Position numbers and translations under genes: made by a program. The notes beneath the pieces were generated by a model. That model saw nothing but the letters and a program-made list of their open reading frames with translations. It had not been told where the DNA came from and did no database searches. Below, in pieces: positions 46,121 to 57,822 of a stretch of DNA of 64,000 bases (within the stretch, counting starts at the first letter, position 1; every line of letters starts with the position of its first letter). Source of the DNA: Helicostylum pulchrum (Eukaryota; Mucoromycota; Mucoromycetes; Mucorales; Mucoraceae); contig JAIXMO010000061.1 in assembly GCA_025677825.1 (NCBI GenBank), positions 102,787 through 166,786 of the forward strand, read 5' to 3'.

Positions 46121-47568
46121 TTATACACGTGAAGTCACTGTATTTGAGTTCCATCGTTGAGATAAAGAACTTGGAAACTTTTTCTTTTTAGTCAACTACA
46201 TATAAAGAAAAAAAGAGGAAATGAGTTTAGAAAAACTTTTTTTTGTGTGTACGCATGAAAAGGGTTTGTGTGTGTGTGTCTTACCAAACAAGTGGTACAC
46301 CATGGTTTTAGATTTCCAGTTTGGTTATCCTCTACTACAGTTGCTCCAGAATCTAAAATCTTTGAACATCCATCACATGCTAGACACTTTTTATGCCACC
46401 TAGCAGCTTTGGGCCCAGGAATTTCTTCGTGTACAGAAACAATGCGTTGGCTACATCCAGGACAATCTCGTACCACTCCAAAGCGAGGTAATGGACGACC
46501 TCGCGAACTCATTAAACTAGAAGGTTTGATGGAACCTTGCGCTGGTGATACCGGCTTTTCCGAGGAAGGAATGGTGGGAGAAATCGTTTGTGGAACGATC
46601 TTCATATGCTTTGAAATGTTCTTGCGCTTACTACAGGTTTGACAAAACGTTCCATCTTGTTCGGTATAAATTGAAGTTGGATGTAGTATCTTTTGGCATG
46701 ATGTACATCTAAAACACTATATATGTATATAAATTGTTAGTTGCTGAACAGGTATGCGTATACACGTATATATATACCCTTGGATGTAATACAGATGAAT
46801 TTAACGCAATGTAACTTTCTTGAATTGTTTGTGAACACCGAGAACATGTTTGCGTAACTTCCGTTGACGGAGCACACTAAAAAAAAAAAAAAAAAAAATG
46901 TGTGTGAGAGAATATACCTTTACAGTTAATTTATATATAGATTACTCACACTAGGATGAAATACAAACTTTTTAGCATCAATAAAAAAGGATGTATCTTC
47001 AAATGGTAAATCACAAGATTTACATTTTAAACACTTCCAATGGTACTTGGTTTCTGTATCGGGTAATCGAACTGTCTTGCCAGATAACTTTTTATGACAT
47101 TCTTGACAACTGTTGGATGAAAATCGGGTAGAGGGTATTAATGTAGGTGTGGTTTTAGATGCTGCTGTAATAGTAGGCGCTACTCTTCTACTGTCCAAGA
47201 GGTTATTGTACGTTTGAGAAATACGTTTTAGGATAGGTGTACGGTGTTTGAATGGTGAGTAGGAGGAAATTGGTTCTTGTTCCGTTGGTGAAGATAGTGT
47301 GTCTAAACCCATTACGCTCCCCATATACCTAAGTTTATTATAGTTAACTGCATTGTGAACAATAGAAATATAGGTTTTTTTTTGTTTTTGTTTACCTAGA
47401 TTGCCATCGATCAACCGCAGGGCTTGCTACTCGGAGAAAAAAAAATCAGGGGAAGGGGACTTTAATTAATTTTTTTTTTTGTTTGTTCTCTCTCTTACAT
47501 TTAAAATCAAATCCACATTTAGTACAATTATCTGTAAGACATATTTCACCACATTTACAAAATGGCAT
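46121..47568 (-). CDS. Three-LIM-domain protein
   Basis: Six exons: 47568-47499, 47426-47396, 47328-46950, 46876-46778, 46716-46285 and 46195-46121, phase-consistent, giving 361 residues. The first exon codes a Cys-rich cap (MPFCKCGEICLTDNCTKCGF) that may be a small zinc motif. LIM 1 starts at CQECHKKL with HWKCLKCKSC; LIM 2 is CSRCSQTI...HPRCFRCTSC...CQTC; LIM 3 is CPGCSQRI...HKKCLACDGC...WCTTC. A Ser/Pro-rich linker with SRGRPLPRFG separates LIM 2 and 3, and a short basic tail ends the protein. LIM domains mediate protein binding at actin or polarity sites, as in the paxillin-like fungal Pxl1; the exact orthologue is not clear. Confidence 0.85.
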
Positions 47569-47731
47569 AGTTATATGTATATATTTATATAATATAAAAG
47601 GAAAAGATGTAGTTTATAAAACGTAAAAAAGGGGAAAAAAAGAAGAAAGATTGAAGGGAATATATTTATATGTAGTTTTTTTTGTTTGCCTTATTTTCCG
47701 AGTACTGGAAAAAAGGGGGGTGTTTTTTTTA

Positions 47732-50700
47732 TTATTTAATTATAATATCCCATTTTTCGCTAGATACTTTTTCTGTCGATTTCTTGGTTGGTACCTGCAT
47801 CCATTGAGGTATTATAAAAGGATCTAGTAATGAAGAAGGACCAACCAACTTGCAAGTATCAAAGCAAGTCTGGTAAAACCAAACTGTATCTGGTTGTTGA
47901 GTTGACAACGCATTAAATAATTGTTGACAGGCACTTGATAGCTGCACATGAACTTGATCGTTTTTATAATAATATTTGATTTCTTCCAGCATTTCTTTTA
48001 CCATCGGTTGATTGATAGGTACATGATAAATAATCTGAGTCAAAGTCTTGAATAAACATACCAGCGTACGATGGTACAACGAATAAACGGAATAATCTGA
48101 GAGCGTGTTGTTTTTGGCTGCAACGGTTGATTTTCTTAAAAGTAGTTTGAATTGTGGCCAAAGGTCATCTATAAACTTGCGAGATAGAAAATCGGTAGAG
48201 ACACTAGACAGCTTTTCGATTAGGTGAGCTGCATGAAGTACAACATAGTTTTGAGGATCTTTTAATCTGTTTAGGATTGGTATCCAAATACTATGAATTA
48301 ATTGGTTTAGCTCGGTTGGGTGGTTTGATAGAATGGAAACGCCAGATGTAAGTAAAATAAGCATTTGTGATCGAAGTTGAGGCGAAGAAGCAGTTAGGAA
48401 ATGGCTGGATCTATCCATAATTTCTTTTACCATCAATTCTTCTTTTGTTAGTGGTATTGTTTTTGACTCTACTTCTTCTTCTGCTTTATCTGTATCCGTG
48501 GGTAAATCCATGGGCAAGTCACTTTGATCTAAAATACTTTGTTCTAACGTCATTTCATCATGCTTTCCTGCCGCCTGTCTTTGTAAGAAATATTTTCCGA
48601 TTTCTTCCATGGAAGCATACTCTTTATCAACACCATCATCCTCTTCTTGTATAAACGATTTAATCTCCAAGGAAACACCTTGCTCTGGTTCAATTAATTC
48701 GGGTACATTATCTCTTGTTGATTCCGGTAGGTTTTTTTCCATGGTTTGAATGATTTCAAACAATACGCTACATAATTGTATACATAACCAGTCATTTGAA
48801 TGATGTCTTTCTAATGCGTCGTATATTTCTAATACGGAATCATCTAAATAACCGATACTAGCATATCCACCCACATGGATTAATGCTTTTAGTACAAGTG
48901 GTACACGCGGATTGTCGCTCAAGATGGAAATGTGCTGTGAGATCATGTTGATAATATAATCAATATTTTGAATCGCTAAATCTTTGGCGCTGTCGAGTCC
49001 ACATACCAATGCAATCGAGTCAAGGGTAATAAGTGCATATGTATGGATATAAAGGTTGGATGAACCCAAGTGTGCTAATAACGGATAAAGCATCGTAATC
49101 AATTGGTCTTGTAAGTCTTGTTGACTTAAGATAGTCGACGTTAATCCAATGAGTTGTAATCCAAAACAAACAGTTAAGATGTAACCACTTTCTTCGTCTA
49201 ATTGAAATGATGATGATGATGTGGTGATTGTAGTTGAATTTGAATTGTTAACAGTTGCTCTAATAAGTAAATCCATGGTATCTTTTAAAACATCAAGTGT
49301 GATTACTTTTAGTTTCGATTTAAGATGGTCTAGATCTTCCGAATCATTTATCCAGTCATCTGTATCTAGTGCAAATGCACCTGATAATAAAGAGTGAACA
49401 ATATATGCAGCCTGTGGATCATTTGATATGTTACTGTCTGATGACAAGTACCTCATAAAATGATATATCCAATTTTTTAAATCACAATACTTTCCAATCA
49501 CGTTTAATAATCGAGTTAACTTTGTTGTTGTTAAATCCGTAACTAAATGTCTAAATCGTATTTTGGGATATACTGGTGTTGATTTTTCGGACTCTAATTC
49601 AATAAATTGTTGAGATTCTTTCTGCTCAAGTATATTTAAACTGTCTTTATCGATCTCTAAGGCAGTCATCCAACCGTCTGAGGCTCGATCAAGAACAAGA
49701 GATAATACTGTCGAGGATTGATCAGCTAGTAAAAGTATATAGCCAATGATAAGTGAAATGGCATTGGTCTTTTCTGCCTCGTCTCGCGACATCATGTATT
49801 TGGGAAACTTCATAATCCATTCGTATAGTTCTTGCTTTAGGGTGGGTACAATGTTGTCTTTAAATGACGGGTTGTTGGATAAGAGTTGCATACGAAATTT
49901 ACACGTATTTGATACCTCGGTGTAAGAGTCATCCATATGTAATACCATCATCTCTACTAGTGGTTGAATACAGTTATCTAACGTACGCGCACATTTAGAG
50001 AGTAAAGTAAATGCAAATTCTACAAATGCTTGTCTCGTCCTCCAATCAGGATACAATCGAATCTTTAAAATTTGAGACATGACATCTGATAGTTTTTGCT
50101 TCGATTTAGTATACCAAGTTTTATCTCGCTTCTTCTTTGGATCATTAGTTGGAGGAGGCTGTTCTTGGGTTTGGGATAAAGCGGCCTCAAACGAATCAAT
50201 CTCCACAAGTGTAGAGTTGTCTTGATCCGACACGACAGTTTCGATTAATTCAGATAATACTTTTAAACTAGAACACATTATTTGATGGTTTTCTTTGGGT
50301 CTTTGAGTAAGAGTTTGACGTAGTCTTGAAACGATACCAGGAAAGAATACAGATAGTAGATCTGCATCGTGGATATTGTCGAACAATAATTGAGATAATA
50401 CACGTAATGACTCCAGTCGTAATTTGATATCTTGTGCCTGTTCAATCACCAAAAGCAATGCCATAATACCTGGTGATGCCATCGGTAAAAAAGCGTCGGT
50501 TTGAAATGATTTTGACAGGGTGAAATAAACAGATTGGTTAAACGAATTGTATCTACCTTCTTTATATTTGGCAGGTAATGTACCAGATAAACAAAGTACA
50601 GCCAAATATTTGATTTCATCAGAATATTTTGGACTGAGCAGGTTTGAAAAAAACGAAAATAATTCGAGGGTAAATTTGGCGGGCATCCATAGTTTGATCA

Positions 50701-51004
50701 ACGTGCTTGATAACAAAAAATGCATAACTTGTAACCAGGGCTCAATAATGATTTCATATCCTTGCTTTTCTTGCGTTGTCATGGCCTTATAAAGTGTGAT
50801 GAGAGGTAAGAGTAAAAGATCAATGTTGGGTTTTGACATTACAAGCTCGGGATCCTGTAAGGTCTTTAGGTCCGCGTATAATGTCTGGAGTAAACCAGCG
50901 ATGGGTTTACTAGTACCTCTGGTCACTTGTGCCGAGTGTGATAAAAGTGATTGGGATACATGTTTTATCTTTTCAAATTGCGTTTGTTTTTCAATGTCTG
51001 TCAT
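47732..51004 (-). CDS. TTI1: TTI1-like subunit of the TTT (TELO2-TTI1-TTI2) complex
   Basis: A single-exon gene of 1,090 residues, the size of human and fission-yeast TTI1 (about 1,090). The protein is alpha-helical throughout and consistent with HEAT/ARM repeats. The best family marks are FFPGIVSRLRQTLTQRPKE followed by SSLKVLSELIETVV in the N-terminal third and the C-terminal DPFIIPQWMQVPTKKS. TTI1 with TEL2 and TTI2 acts as a co-chaperone with Hsp90 that stabilises PIKK kinases (TOR, ATM/Tel1, ATR/Mec1). The length and absence of introns are notable for this intron-rich window. Assignment is by overall pattern. Confidence 0.82.
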   Translation of the reverse strand: MTDIEKQTQFEKIKHVSQSLLSHSAQVTRGTSKPIAGLLQTLYADLKTLQDPELVMSKPNIDLLLLPLITLYKAMTTQEKQGYEIIIEPWLQVMHFLLSSTLIKLWMPAKFTLELFSFFSNLLSPKYSDEIKYLAVLCLSGTLPAKYKEGRYNSFNQSVYFTLSKSFQTDAFLPMASPGIMALLLVIEQAQDIKLRLESLRVLSQLLFDNIHDADLLSVFFPGIVSRLRQTLTQRPKENHQIMCSSLKVLSELIETVVSDQDNSTLVEIDSFEAALSQTQEQPPPTNDPKKKRDKTWYTKSKQKLSDVMSQILKIRLYPDWRTRQAFVEFAFTLLSKCARTLDNCIQPLVEMMVLHMDDSYTEVSNTCKFRMQLLSNNPSFKDNIVPTLKQELYEWIMKFPKYMMSRDEAEKTNAISLIIGYILLLADQSSTVLSLVLDRASDGWMTALEIDKDSLNILEQKESQQFIELESEKSTPVYPKIRFRHLVTDLTTTKLTRLLNVIGKYCDLKNWIYHFMRYLSSDSNISNDPQAAYIVHSLLSGAFALDTDDWINDSEDLDHLKSKLKVITLDVLKDTMDLLIRATVNNSNSTTITTSSSSFQLDEESGYILTVCFGLQLIGLTSTILSQQDLQDQLITMLYPLLAHLGSSNLYIHTYALITLDSIALVCGLDSAKDLAIQNIDYIINMISQHISILSDNPRVPLVLKALIHVGGYASIGYLDDSVLEIYDALERHHSNDWLCIQLCSVLFEIIQTMEKNLPESTRDNVPELIEPEQGVSLEIKSFIQEEDDGVDKEYASMEEIGKYFLQRQAAGKHDEMTLEQSILDQSDLPMDLPTDTDKAEEEVESKTIPLTKEELMVKEIMDRSSHFLTASSPQLRSQMLILLTSGVSILSNHPTELNQLIHSIWIPILNRLKDPQNYVVLHAAHLIEKLSSVSTDFLSRKFIDDLWPQFKLLLRKSTVAAKNNTLSDYSVYSLYHRTLVCLFKTLTQIIYHVPINQPMVKEMLEEIKYYYKNDQVHVQLSSACQQLFNALSTQQPDTVWFYQTCFDTCKLVGPSSLLDPFIIPQWMQVPTKKSTEKVSSEKWDIIIK

Positions 51005-54000
51005 TATTTAAGAAAAGAAAAAAGAACTGTACACATATTTTTTTGAAGTTGTATTTATCAGGGATAATTATATATCCACTCCAATTCAAGGAGCGTAAAA
51101 AAATTACTTTTGTGCTTTTAATAAAAAAAACGTAGCAGATTATTATTTGTAAGTGTATATGGTAAAAATATATAATATACTATGCTTTAACTGATCGTCT
51201 TTACACTAATACATATTTTTCAAAAAAAAAAAGCACTGGCTGAACGTTGTGACAGTTCGATAGAACCATATTTGAGATAGCACCAGGATTTTGTACTGGT
51301 AGTATACGTAGTTTATAGTTCACGGAAAGCAGTAAGTTTGATCTTGACTATAAGATAGCGCCCGAAGTTCTGAATTATATGTTGTAGGTATTTAATATGT
51401 GGTGTACTTTTTTTATTATATAAACGTGAGAGAGATAAGTAAAACTTTAAAGATGACAATACTGCCCAATGCCCTACACTACGATGGTTACATGGATAGA
51501 TCTAACTGCGTAGTATTCAAATAATATTACTAATTTCTTTTTTCGTAACCTATTTTTCTTTTCTTCAACAATAATGAAAATAAAAATGGACACTTGTATT
51601 TCAAGTAAAAATTATTTTCCTTATTCTTTTTTAACGAAATTACTTTCTCTAACTAGTTTTGAAAAACATGGTATTATCCATTACCAATACACATGTATTT
51701 TTCTTAACACTGTTTTACTTGTTCGTCCGTACCTTAGTTACCTAATAGACAATGTCACTTTTGTTTATCTTGTTATTCAATCATTTCGAAAACCATCTCA
51801 AAATAAGCATGCAAACATAATCATCGTATCATTCAGTGCACACTGACTCAAATACATCTGCCTTTATTTAAACATAGAACATACTGATCAAAGCCATCTA
51901 CAATAATGTTTTCCCTCGCTAGTTTTACCAACCGTACTTACAATTATTTTCGATGCACTTGTATAATCATTATCGCATATAAAAATATTCCAATTGTTAT
52001 CATAAAGGCAGATCAAAATCCTTGCATAAACTCGAATAAAGTCTATCAACCACTTTTAAGAAATGAACATTATTTTCGCTTACTGTATTTCCAGGGTTTA
52101 CATTTTTTTTTACTGTAGCTATTTCTATGTGACCATATCTAATCCTCTTAATACATTATACAAACATTGTTGCCACTTCATTTGAGACCTACCCCTTCGC
52201 ATTTCACTTTACATGTCCACTATTTTTCAACCTTGGCATTCTCTTTTAGCACCTTTCTTTAGGATTGTTAGTGTGAAAGGCTGTTCTGGACATTTAGAGA
52301 GGTTTAAATTGCAGAAGAAAAGGGTGAGGATTTAGCTGTTTTATAATTGTTACTTTGATTAGGTACATAACCTTTCTAAAAAGATTTTTTTTCTATTTTA
52401 GCTGGTTGAGATAGTTGGGATGGTTATAAGAAAGGTGTTAAAAGAGAATGCCAAAGTTACAAAATAGTGGACATGTAAAATGAAATGCGAAGGGGTGGGT
52501 CTCAAATGAAGTGGCAACAATGTTTGTATAAAAAGGTAAGCCTAATACAGCAAGCGAAAGTAAAATTCATTTTTTAAAGTGGTTGATAAGTTTAGATCCA
52601 CTCTATTAATATGCTTTTTCAGCCAACATTACTAATTGAAAACTTTCATATGATTAGAATTTTAATAGTGGGTATAGAATGTCGGTAAGTAAAGGTTTTA
52701 TAAATATGAAGATAGAACATTGGTGATGAATTATGCATATACAGGTAGATCCAAAATAACTTTTGCATGGATTTCCTCTCTCGCCCTTATACAATAAAAC
52801 TTGAAATCATCACCAGTTACAACACATTAGTGTCTTACTTTTGTTTTCTTTATTATATTTTTATAAAGCGTTATACATCTTACTTTATCAGTTTAAAGGA
52901 AAATGTAAACTCATCAAAAGTGCTTTCAACTTTTGACGCGTTCTTTTTAAACAAAATCATGGTAGCTGTTAAATGACGTTTCTTTTCTTTTTTATTAACT
53001 CATTATCGCTAAAGTATTTCATACTTCATATTGCTTATGATAGATGTAGTAACCTTGTTAGTATTAGAGTTAAGCAAAATATTAATTATGGGAGATCCAG
53101 TAAAAAACAATGATTACATATTAATAAGTTCGTTTTAATTGAGATATAAAAAAAATATCTATTCATCACTGATAACCCTATCTACTGTATTTAATCCTTC
53201 TCATCATTTTATTTACAAATAATACACTCACGCATCATTGATTTTTGTAGACCTTCAGTTTTACGTTTGGCTTTTTTTAATTAAACATTTTCATAACATT
53301 CTACTTCACCTTTTTTAAAAAAAATTAATAAACTATACGTTTTAAACTATGATATCGTGTACTTTGGAGTTATTTGCATCTGAGTTGGTTTTCGATGGGG
53401 GGGGGGGGGGTTTGGAAATAAATGGTGCGTAAACGTATTTTACTTCTCCTTGGTTAGTAAAACGCTTTCAAATTTATACTGGTTTTTATATCCTCGGATT
53501 TTTAAGATAGTGCTCTCTCAGATTCTTACCTTATCAATTGTAGGCTCTCTACCAAGTAAATTTCCACCTCTTACATTATATTAAGACTAGAATCCACGTT
53601 GGTACTTGGATTTACCACGACAATATACTACTATTAACTCTGATAAACTGCAAATTACAATCTTATTGAGGTATTTATTGTCTGATATATTTTGCTGGAG
53701 TGTAAGTCATAATAATTATCAATATTGAAAGCTGAGGAAAGATAGGCCAATAGCCAAACTCACTTTTTTTTTTAAAAAAAAACTCATTTCGTCGTAGCTA
53801 CTTCATCGACTGATAATAATATTAATTCGATATTGCTATAAACCAGTTTTTTAAAAAATTCCAGCTGCACGGTAATTCGATAAAGACCAATTACACAAAT
53901 AATTTGATCTGTCAGTAATTTTTTTTTTTTTTGGGTAGCGCTTATACGATGAACCAAGTAATTTAATCAATTTAAAGAGAATGAAAAAGAGTCTTCAATC

Positions 54001-54415
54001 ATGTGATCAACACTTATTAAGTTCGTCCCATTGGCAAGACCCGGAATAAACCATCGTTACAACTCCCCGAACTGTGAAATAAATATATTTGTTTGTTACT
54101 AGACTTTTGTTTACTTTTATTTTTTGAAACCTAAAAAAAACAGACATATCAAATAGAATTGAATACTGGTAACAATATAAGAGTTATCGTTTAATATAAC
54201 GCGTAAATACGTTCTTTATTTTTGTTTTAAAAAGAAAGGGGGACGCGAAAGGGAACAGATATAAGGATAGCATTGTATTAATTTATAATCCCAATACAAA
54301 ATTTTACTCCATATTTATTCCTTGTCTCAAAATTATCCCACGGATATAAATGATACAAACCCACTGATAAAAAAAATAGACTTGCTCTTTTACTTTTAAT
54401 ATAATTACGTTTAAA
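51005..54415. other. Long gene-poor interval (3.4 kb)
   Basis: No gene could be supported on either strand. It contains a foldback MITE at 52157-52530, a run of 14 G at 53397-53410 and a T10A10-type dyad near 53766-53783. Other frames are short and compositionally random. Confidence 0.5.
52157..52530. mobile_element. Foldback MITE with about 105-bp terminal inverted repeats
   Basis: The left arm 52157-52262 and the right arm 52427-52530 are inverted copies of each other with about six mismatches. The ends read TATACAAACATTGTTGCCAC on the left and its reverse complement on the right. The 374-bp element has no coding capacity, and the terminal TA on both sides fits the TA target duplication of Tc1/mariner elements. 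A non-autonomous element mobilised by a Tc1-like transposase is the simplest reading. Confidence 0.85.
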
Positions 54416-55187
54416 ATGAGAACACTTTTATTATTCTTTACTTTAACTGCGTGTATCAACGCACTTGTAAATGACGTTCAAGAAGATTGCATGAGTAAAA
54501 AAAAACAAAAATAGATAAAAAGATAAAAAGATAATGGTTTGTGATATTCACGTTATTGTTATCTAGTTACGACCCCTATCGGTAATACTATCGTTACAGC
54601 CGGAGAAAAAATGAAAATTATGTGGTAAAAAAAAATAAAAAATAAAAAATGATAAGATAATACTATGCCTTAATTTAACTGTTATCTAGGACGAATTCAC
54701 ATGTAGGAACATTTCCTAGTATCTATTTAGTTCAGTCAGATGGCAATGGCAAGCCAATTATTCTTGCTTCTGATGTAGTCACTGATTCAGGTAAACTTAC
54801 TGTCGAGTTGCCTCGAAATCTTATCCCATCCAACGCATGCAAGTATTATACATTTGTTTTTTATAGTACAATGTCATTAATCATTTCATATGTATTTTAG
54901 ATTATATGACGTTAGGTGAAGCTCCTTATCATTGTAATTCTGGTAATTTACGTATCGTTGGGGCTAACTCTAGTATGTTTATTATTGGTTTTCTTTTTTT
55001 AAAATCGAAACTAAATACACTTTTATTTATAGTTATGCCTGAACCTAAAACACCTGGTGGTCTCGATAACCAAATATCTTCCGGTAGATTTCCCAAAAGT
55101 GCTAGTAGTGCGCATTCATTTGTTTATTTACCTATCACTATCTTGGTTACAATTTTAGCAAGTTTTGTATTTATGCTTTCATTATAG
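54416..55187 (+). CDS. Small KRE9/KNH1-like GPI-anchored cell-wall protein
   Basis: Five exons: 54416-54494, 54567-54624, 54690-54838, 54901-54972 and 55033-55187, giving 170 residues. A signal peptide (MRTLLLFFTLTACINA) is followed by a Kre9/Knh1-type N-terminal beta domain: TTPIGNTIVTAGEKMKIMWT, a VGTFPSIYLVQ strand, GKLTVELPRNLIPSNA and YYMTLGEAPYHCNSGNLRIV. It ends in a Ser/Ala region and a hydrophobic GPI-type tail (FVYLPITILVTILASFVFML). Related Ser/Thr-rich proteins are linked to beta-1,6-glucan or wall assembly. Intron 3 must use a GC donor (GCAAGT) to keep frame. Confidence 0.82.
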
Positions 55188-56638
55188 TATAACATTCACG
55201 TATAATTAAATTTACGTAATAAATATTTATAATACAAAGACATAATAATAAAAAAATTAATAGCTTAGCGATATATCTAATAACCCCCTCGAGTACAAGT
55301 CAATCATACTATCTGGTTGATCACAAATTGTCTACTAAGTTGTATACGTATATCAATGGTGGGATAAGCCTTTCTTTTTTTTTTTAAAAAAAGCTTACGT
55401 TATAAACTTTAAAAATGTTTTGACAGTACCAGCTTTTTTTACCAGAGACATTACCACACTAATCTTTATCTTTAGCTCGATTAATTCAAGTTGATCTATC
55501 CAATCCAAATTTTAAATCCAGTCTATTTGTCCGTGGAGCATCTATATTCCTTGTCTATTGCTTCCAACATTTGGGAAGATAATAAGATATACTAAAGGTA
55601 GCTTTAAGTGCATCAACCCAGGATGTGTCTCTGTGAAATGCGGTAGGGCTACAAAGTCCCAAGATGCCCTGTCATATTTGGTCATTAGGTTTATCGGGCC
55701 TTTCCTCTATTGTACTTGGTGCTCCAATTCCTTGTTTTTCTCCTACCAAAATCAGTCAATTTGACACTGAAAATTCAAAACAAAAGCATTTTTTTTTTTC
55801 GGTGAAGAAGAGAGGAACATCCCATTGCAATACAACTAAGGAATAATTAGGTAAGATCATTTTTTAACAAATCTCTAATCTCGTGACAATCAACTTTATC
55901 CAAGCAAAACCTAAAACGAACAATAATCGCCTTATTTAGAAATTTATTATATTTATAATGCATGAATGAAGTGACTTTTTTTTTAAAAAAAGATATTATA
56001 TTTAGCGAGTTTGTTATAGATGAGCAACTACGTTGATCATTCAAAGAAAGTATAGCGGGATCAGTGTTGGGCGCAAAGCGAGATTCCAAAAATAAATAAA
56101 GAAAATGTGCTCATAGGGAACAAGACTATCAATGTAACCAGAATACTTGTTTACAAAAGTTTAGTACCTAAATGATAAAGTGTACACTAGCAAATCTTAG
56201 TTTAATATTTTTTTCGCACGATATCCGTCGCTTTACTCTCGTCCGATAATTTGTAAAAGTTGAATTTATCGTTATAGGTTAAATATTGGTCGGTCTTTCA
56301 CTGCTACAGAATGACCTATCAAGAAAATAAATAGTATAGTGATTGTTATTTCGCTATAACAAAGAAAGTGTGCGAACAAAACCCAAAAAAAAGGGGAATA
56401 GAGATAAGGTGAATCAAGTCACACGTTTTACCTCCTGTTGCACAATCTTTATCAGTCAATTCGTTTGTGGGGCGGATAGGGTTGTATTTATTATAATCTT
56501 ATCGTTACTCAAACTAGCTTAAGGATATTGCATAAGTTTATTAAGAAATGTCGGCTTTTATCATAAGCCAATTTAATATAAATAGTATTCTCTTCTTTTT
56601 GTTCCTTTTAACTCTTGTTATTATTATTTATTTAAGCA
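55188..56638. other. Gene-free interval (1.45 kb)
   Basis: No gene could be supported. A minus-strand reading of about 80 codons (56089-55847, ending VDCHEIRDLLKNDL) lies here, but has no support as a gene. T/A dyads occur near 55375-55390 and 55974-55990. The right end is the promoter of the GATA gene. Confidence 0.45.
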
Positions 56639-57628
56639 ATGATATTCCCTTCAGATAATTCGAATGAAACTGCTGTAGATCATTCAAACGAAAATTGTCA
56701 CGGTTGTTGGCAACATAGTAGTATTAGATGGGCACCACCTGTTATTCAATGTTATAATTGTGAAACAACTACTACTCCTTTATGGAGAAGAGATGAAACC
56801 GGAAATACAATTTGTAACGCTTGCGGATTATATTTTAAACTTCATAATGTACAAAGGCCTATCACAATGAAGAGAAATGTTATTAAAAGGAGGAAAAGGT
56901 TTAACAGTTTATCACAACAAGTTGGTTTAGACACTACTCCCACTACTAATCATCAAGAACGAAATCCAAAGCGAAAACGTCCTAATTATTCTTCTTCTTT
57001 ACCTCCTCCATCACCACCTACTTCACTTGTCATGATAGATGAATCACTGTCAACAAATTTAAAGAGGCAGCAAGAAACTACTAAGGCAAACAATGAACAT
57101 ATATTATTATCTACGTTGCAATCACTCATAAATATATCTACAAGTACTGACGCGTCACAAGAAGACGATTATAATACAACTTCTTCTATTACCTCTATAT
57201 TATCAAAAATGATATTAGAGCCATCGAAATTTAAAAAGTCATTAGAAACACGTAGAGATGACCTTCAAAAAGAGCTTCAACATGTAACTCATTTACTATC
57301 ACAAACTACTGAAATATTAAAGTCTGTTGAATCCATTGTAAACATAATGAACCTTCAATCATCATCAACAACAAGTTCCGAAAATAATCCAAAGAAGAGC
57401 TTGTTAACTTCTTTAATGATGTTGGGTATAGCAGCCAATGTAGATAAAACGTTATTAACAAAAAAAAAGAGCATATCATCCTTATTTGAGGCTATACCAT
57501 CTCTTTATGAATCATCATCTTCTTCTTCACCGCCACCACCGCCGACAAGGTCTTCTTTATCACCTAAATCATCATCTTCTACATATTTATCAAAGTATCA
57601 ATTATCATCATCGCCATCCTCTCACTAA
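56639..57628 (+). CDS. GATA factor of Dal80/AreB-like layout
   Basis: A single-exon gene of 329 residues. A GATA zinc finger near the N-terminus has C38-x2-C41-x17-C59-x2-C62 ([20 protein letters not shown]), followed by a basic tail ([10 protein letters not shown]). A second, short CHGC motif at 20-23 precedes it. The middle is Ser/Thr-rich; a probable coiled coil with regular Leu spacing lies at about 200-245 ([20 protein letters not shown]), and the end is a Ser/Pro-rich tract. An N-terminal finger plus C-terminal leucine zipper is the layout of yeast Dal80/Gzf3 and Aspergillus AreB, which antagonise AreA/Gln3-type activators. Function as repressor is inferred. Confidence 0.85.
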   Translation: MIFPSDNSNETAVDHSNENCHGCWQHSSIRWAPPVIQCYNCETTTTPLWRRDETGNTICNACGLYFKLHNVQRPITMKRNVIKRRKRFNSLSQQVGLDTTPTTNHQERNPKRKRPNYSSSLPPPSPPTSLVMIDESLSTNLKRQQETTKANNEHILLSTLQSLINISTSTDASQEDDYNTTSSITSILSKMILEPSKFKKSLETRRDDLQKELQHVTHLLSQTTEILKSVESIVNIMNLQSSSTTSSENNPKKSLLTSLMMLGIAANVDKTLLTKKKSISSLFEAIPSLYESSSSSSPPPPPTRSSLSPKSSSSTYLSKYQLSSSPSSH

Positions 57629-57822
57629 AATATATATATTTATAGCTTTCTGTTTATATATAGATAAGGCTTGCTTATCTTTTTTTAAAATAAAACTCTT
57701 ATCAAATTACACAATAAACAAAAAAAAAATACATACATTCTTATCAAAAAAAAAAAAAAACCGTACCTGAATTTTGACTTTAATAGCACAAATACAAATG
57801 GAGAATAAATATTTTATTATTA

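Noticed and set aside
51574..52118. Phe/Tyr/Ile-rich plus-strand frames as candidate small membrane proteins
   Set aside because: Composition is what AT-rich random DNA gives; no signal, splice or homology evidence.
55847..56089. 80-codon minus-strand frame ending VDCHEIRDLLKNDL
   Set aside because: No continuation, no recognised domain, and a homopolymer-coded Lys run; left as gene-free.
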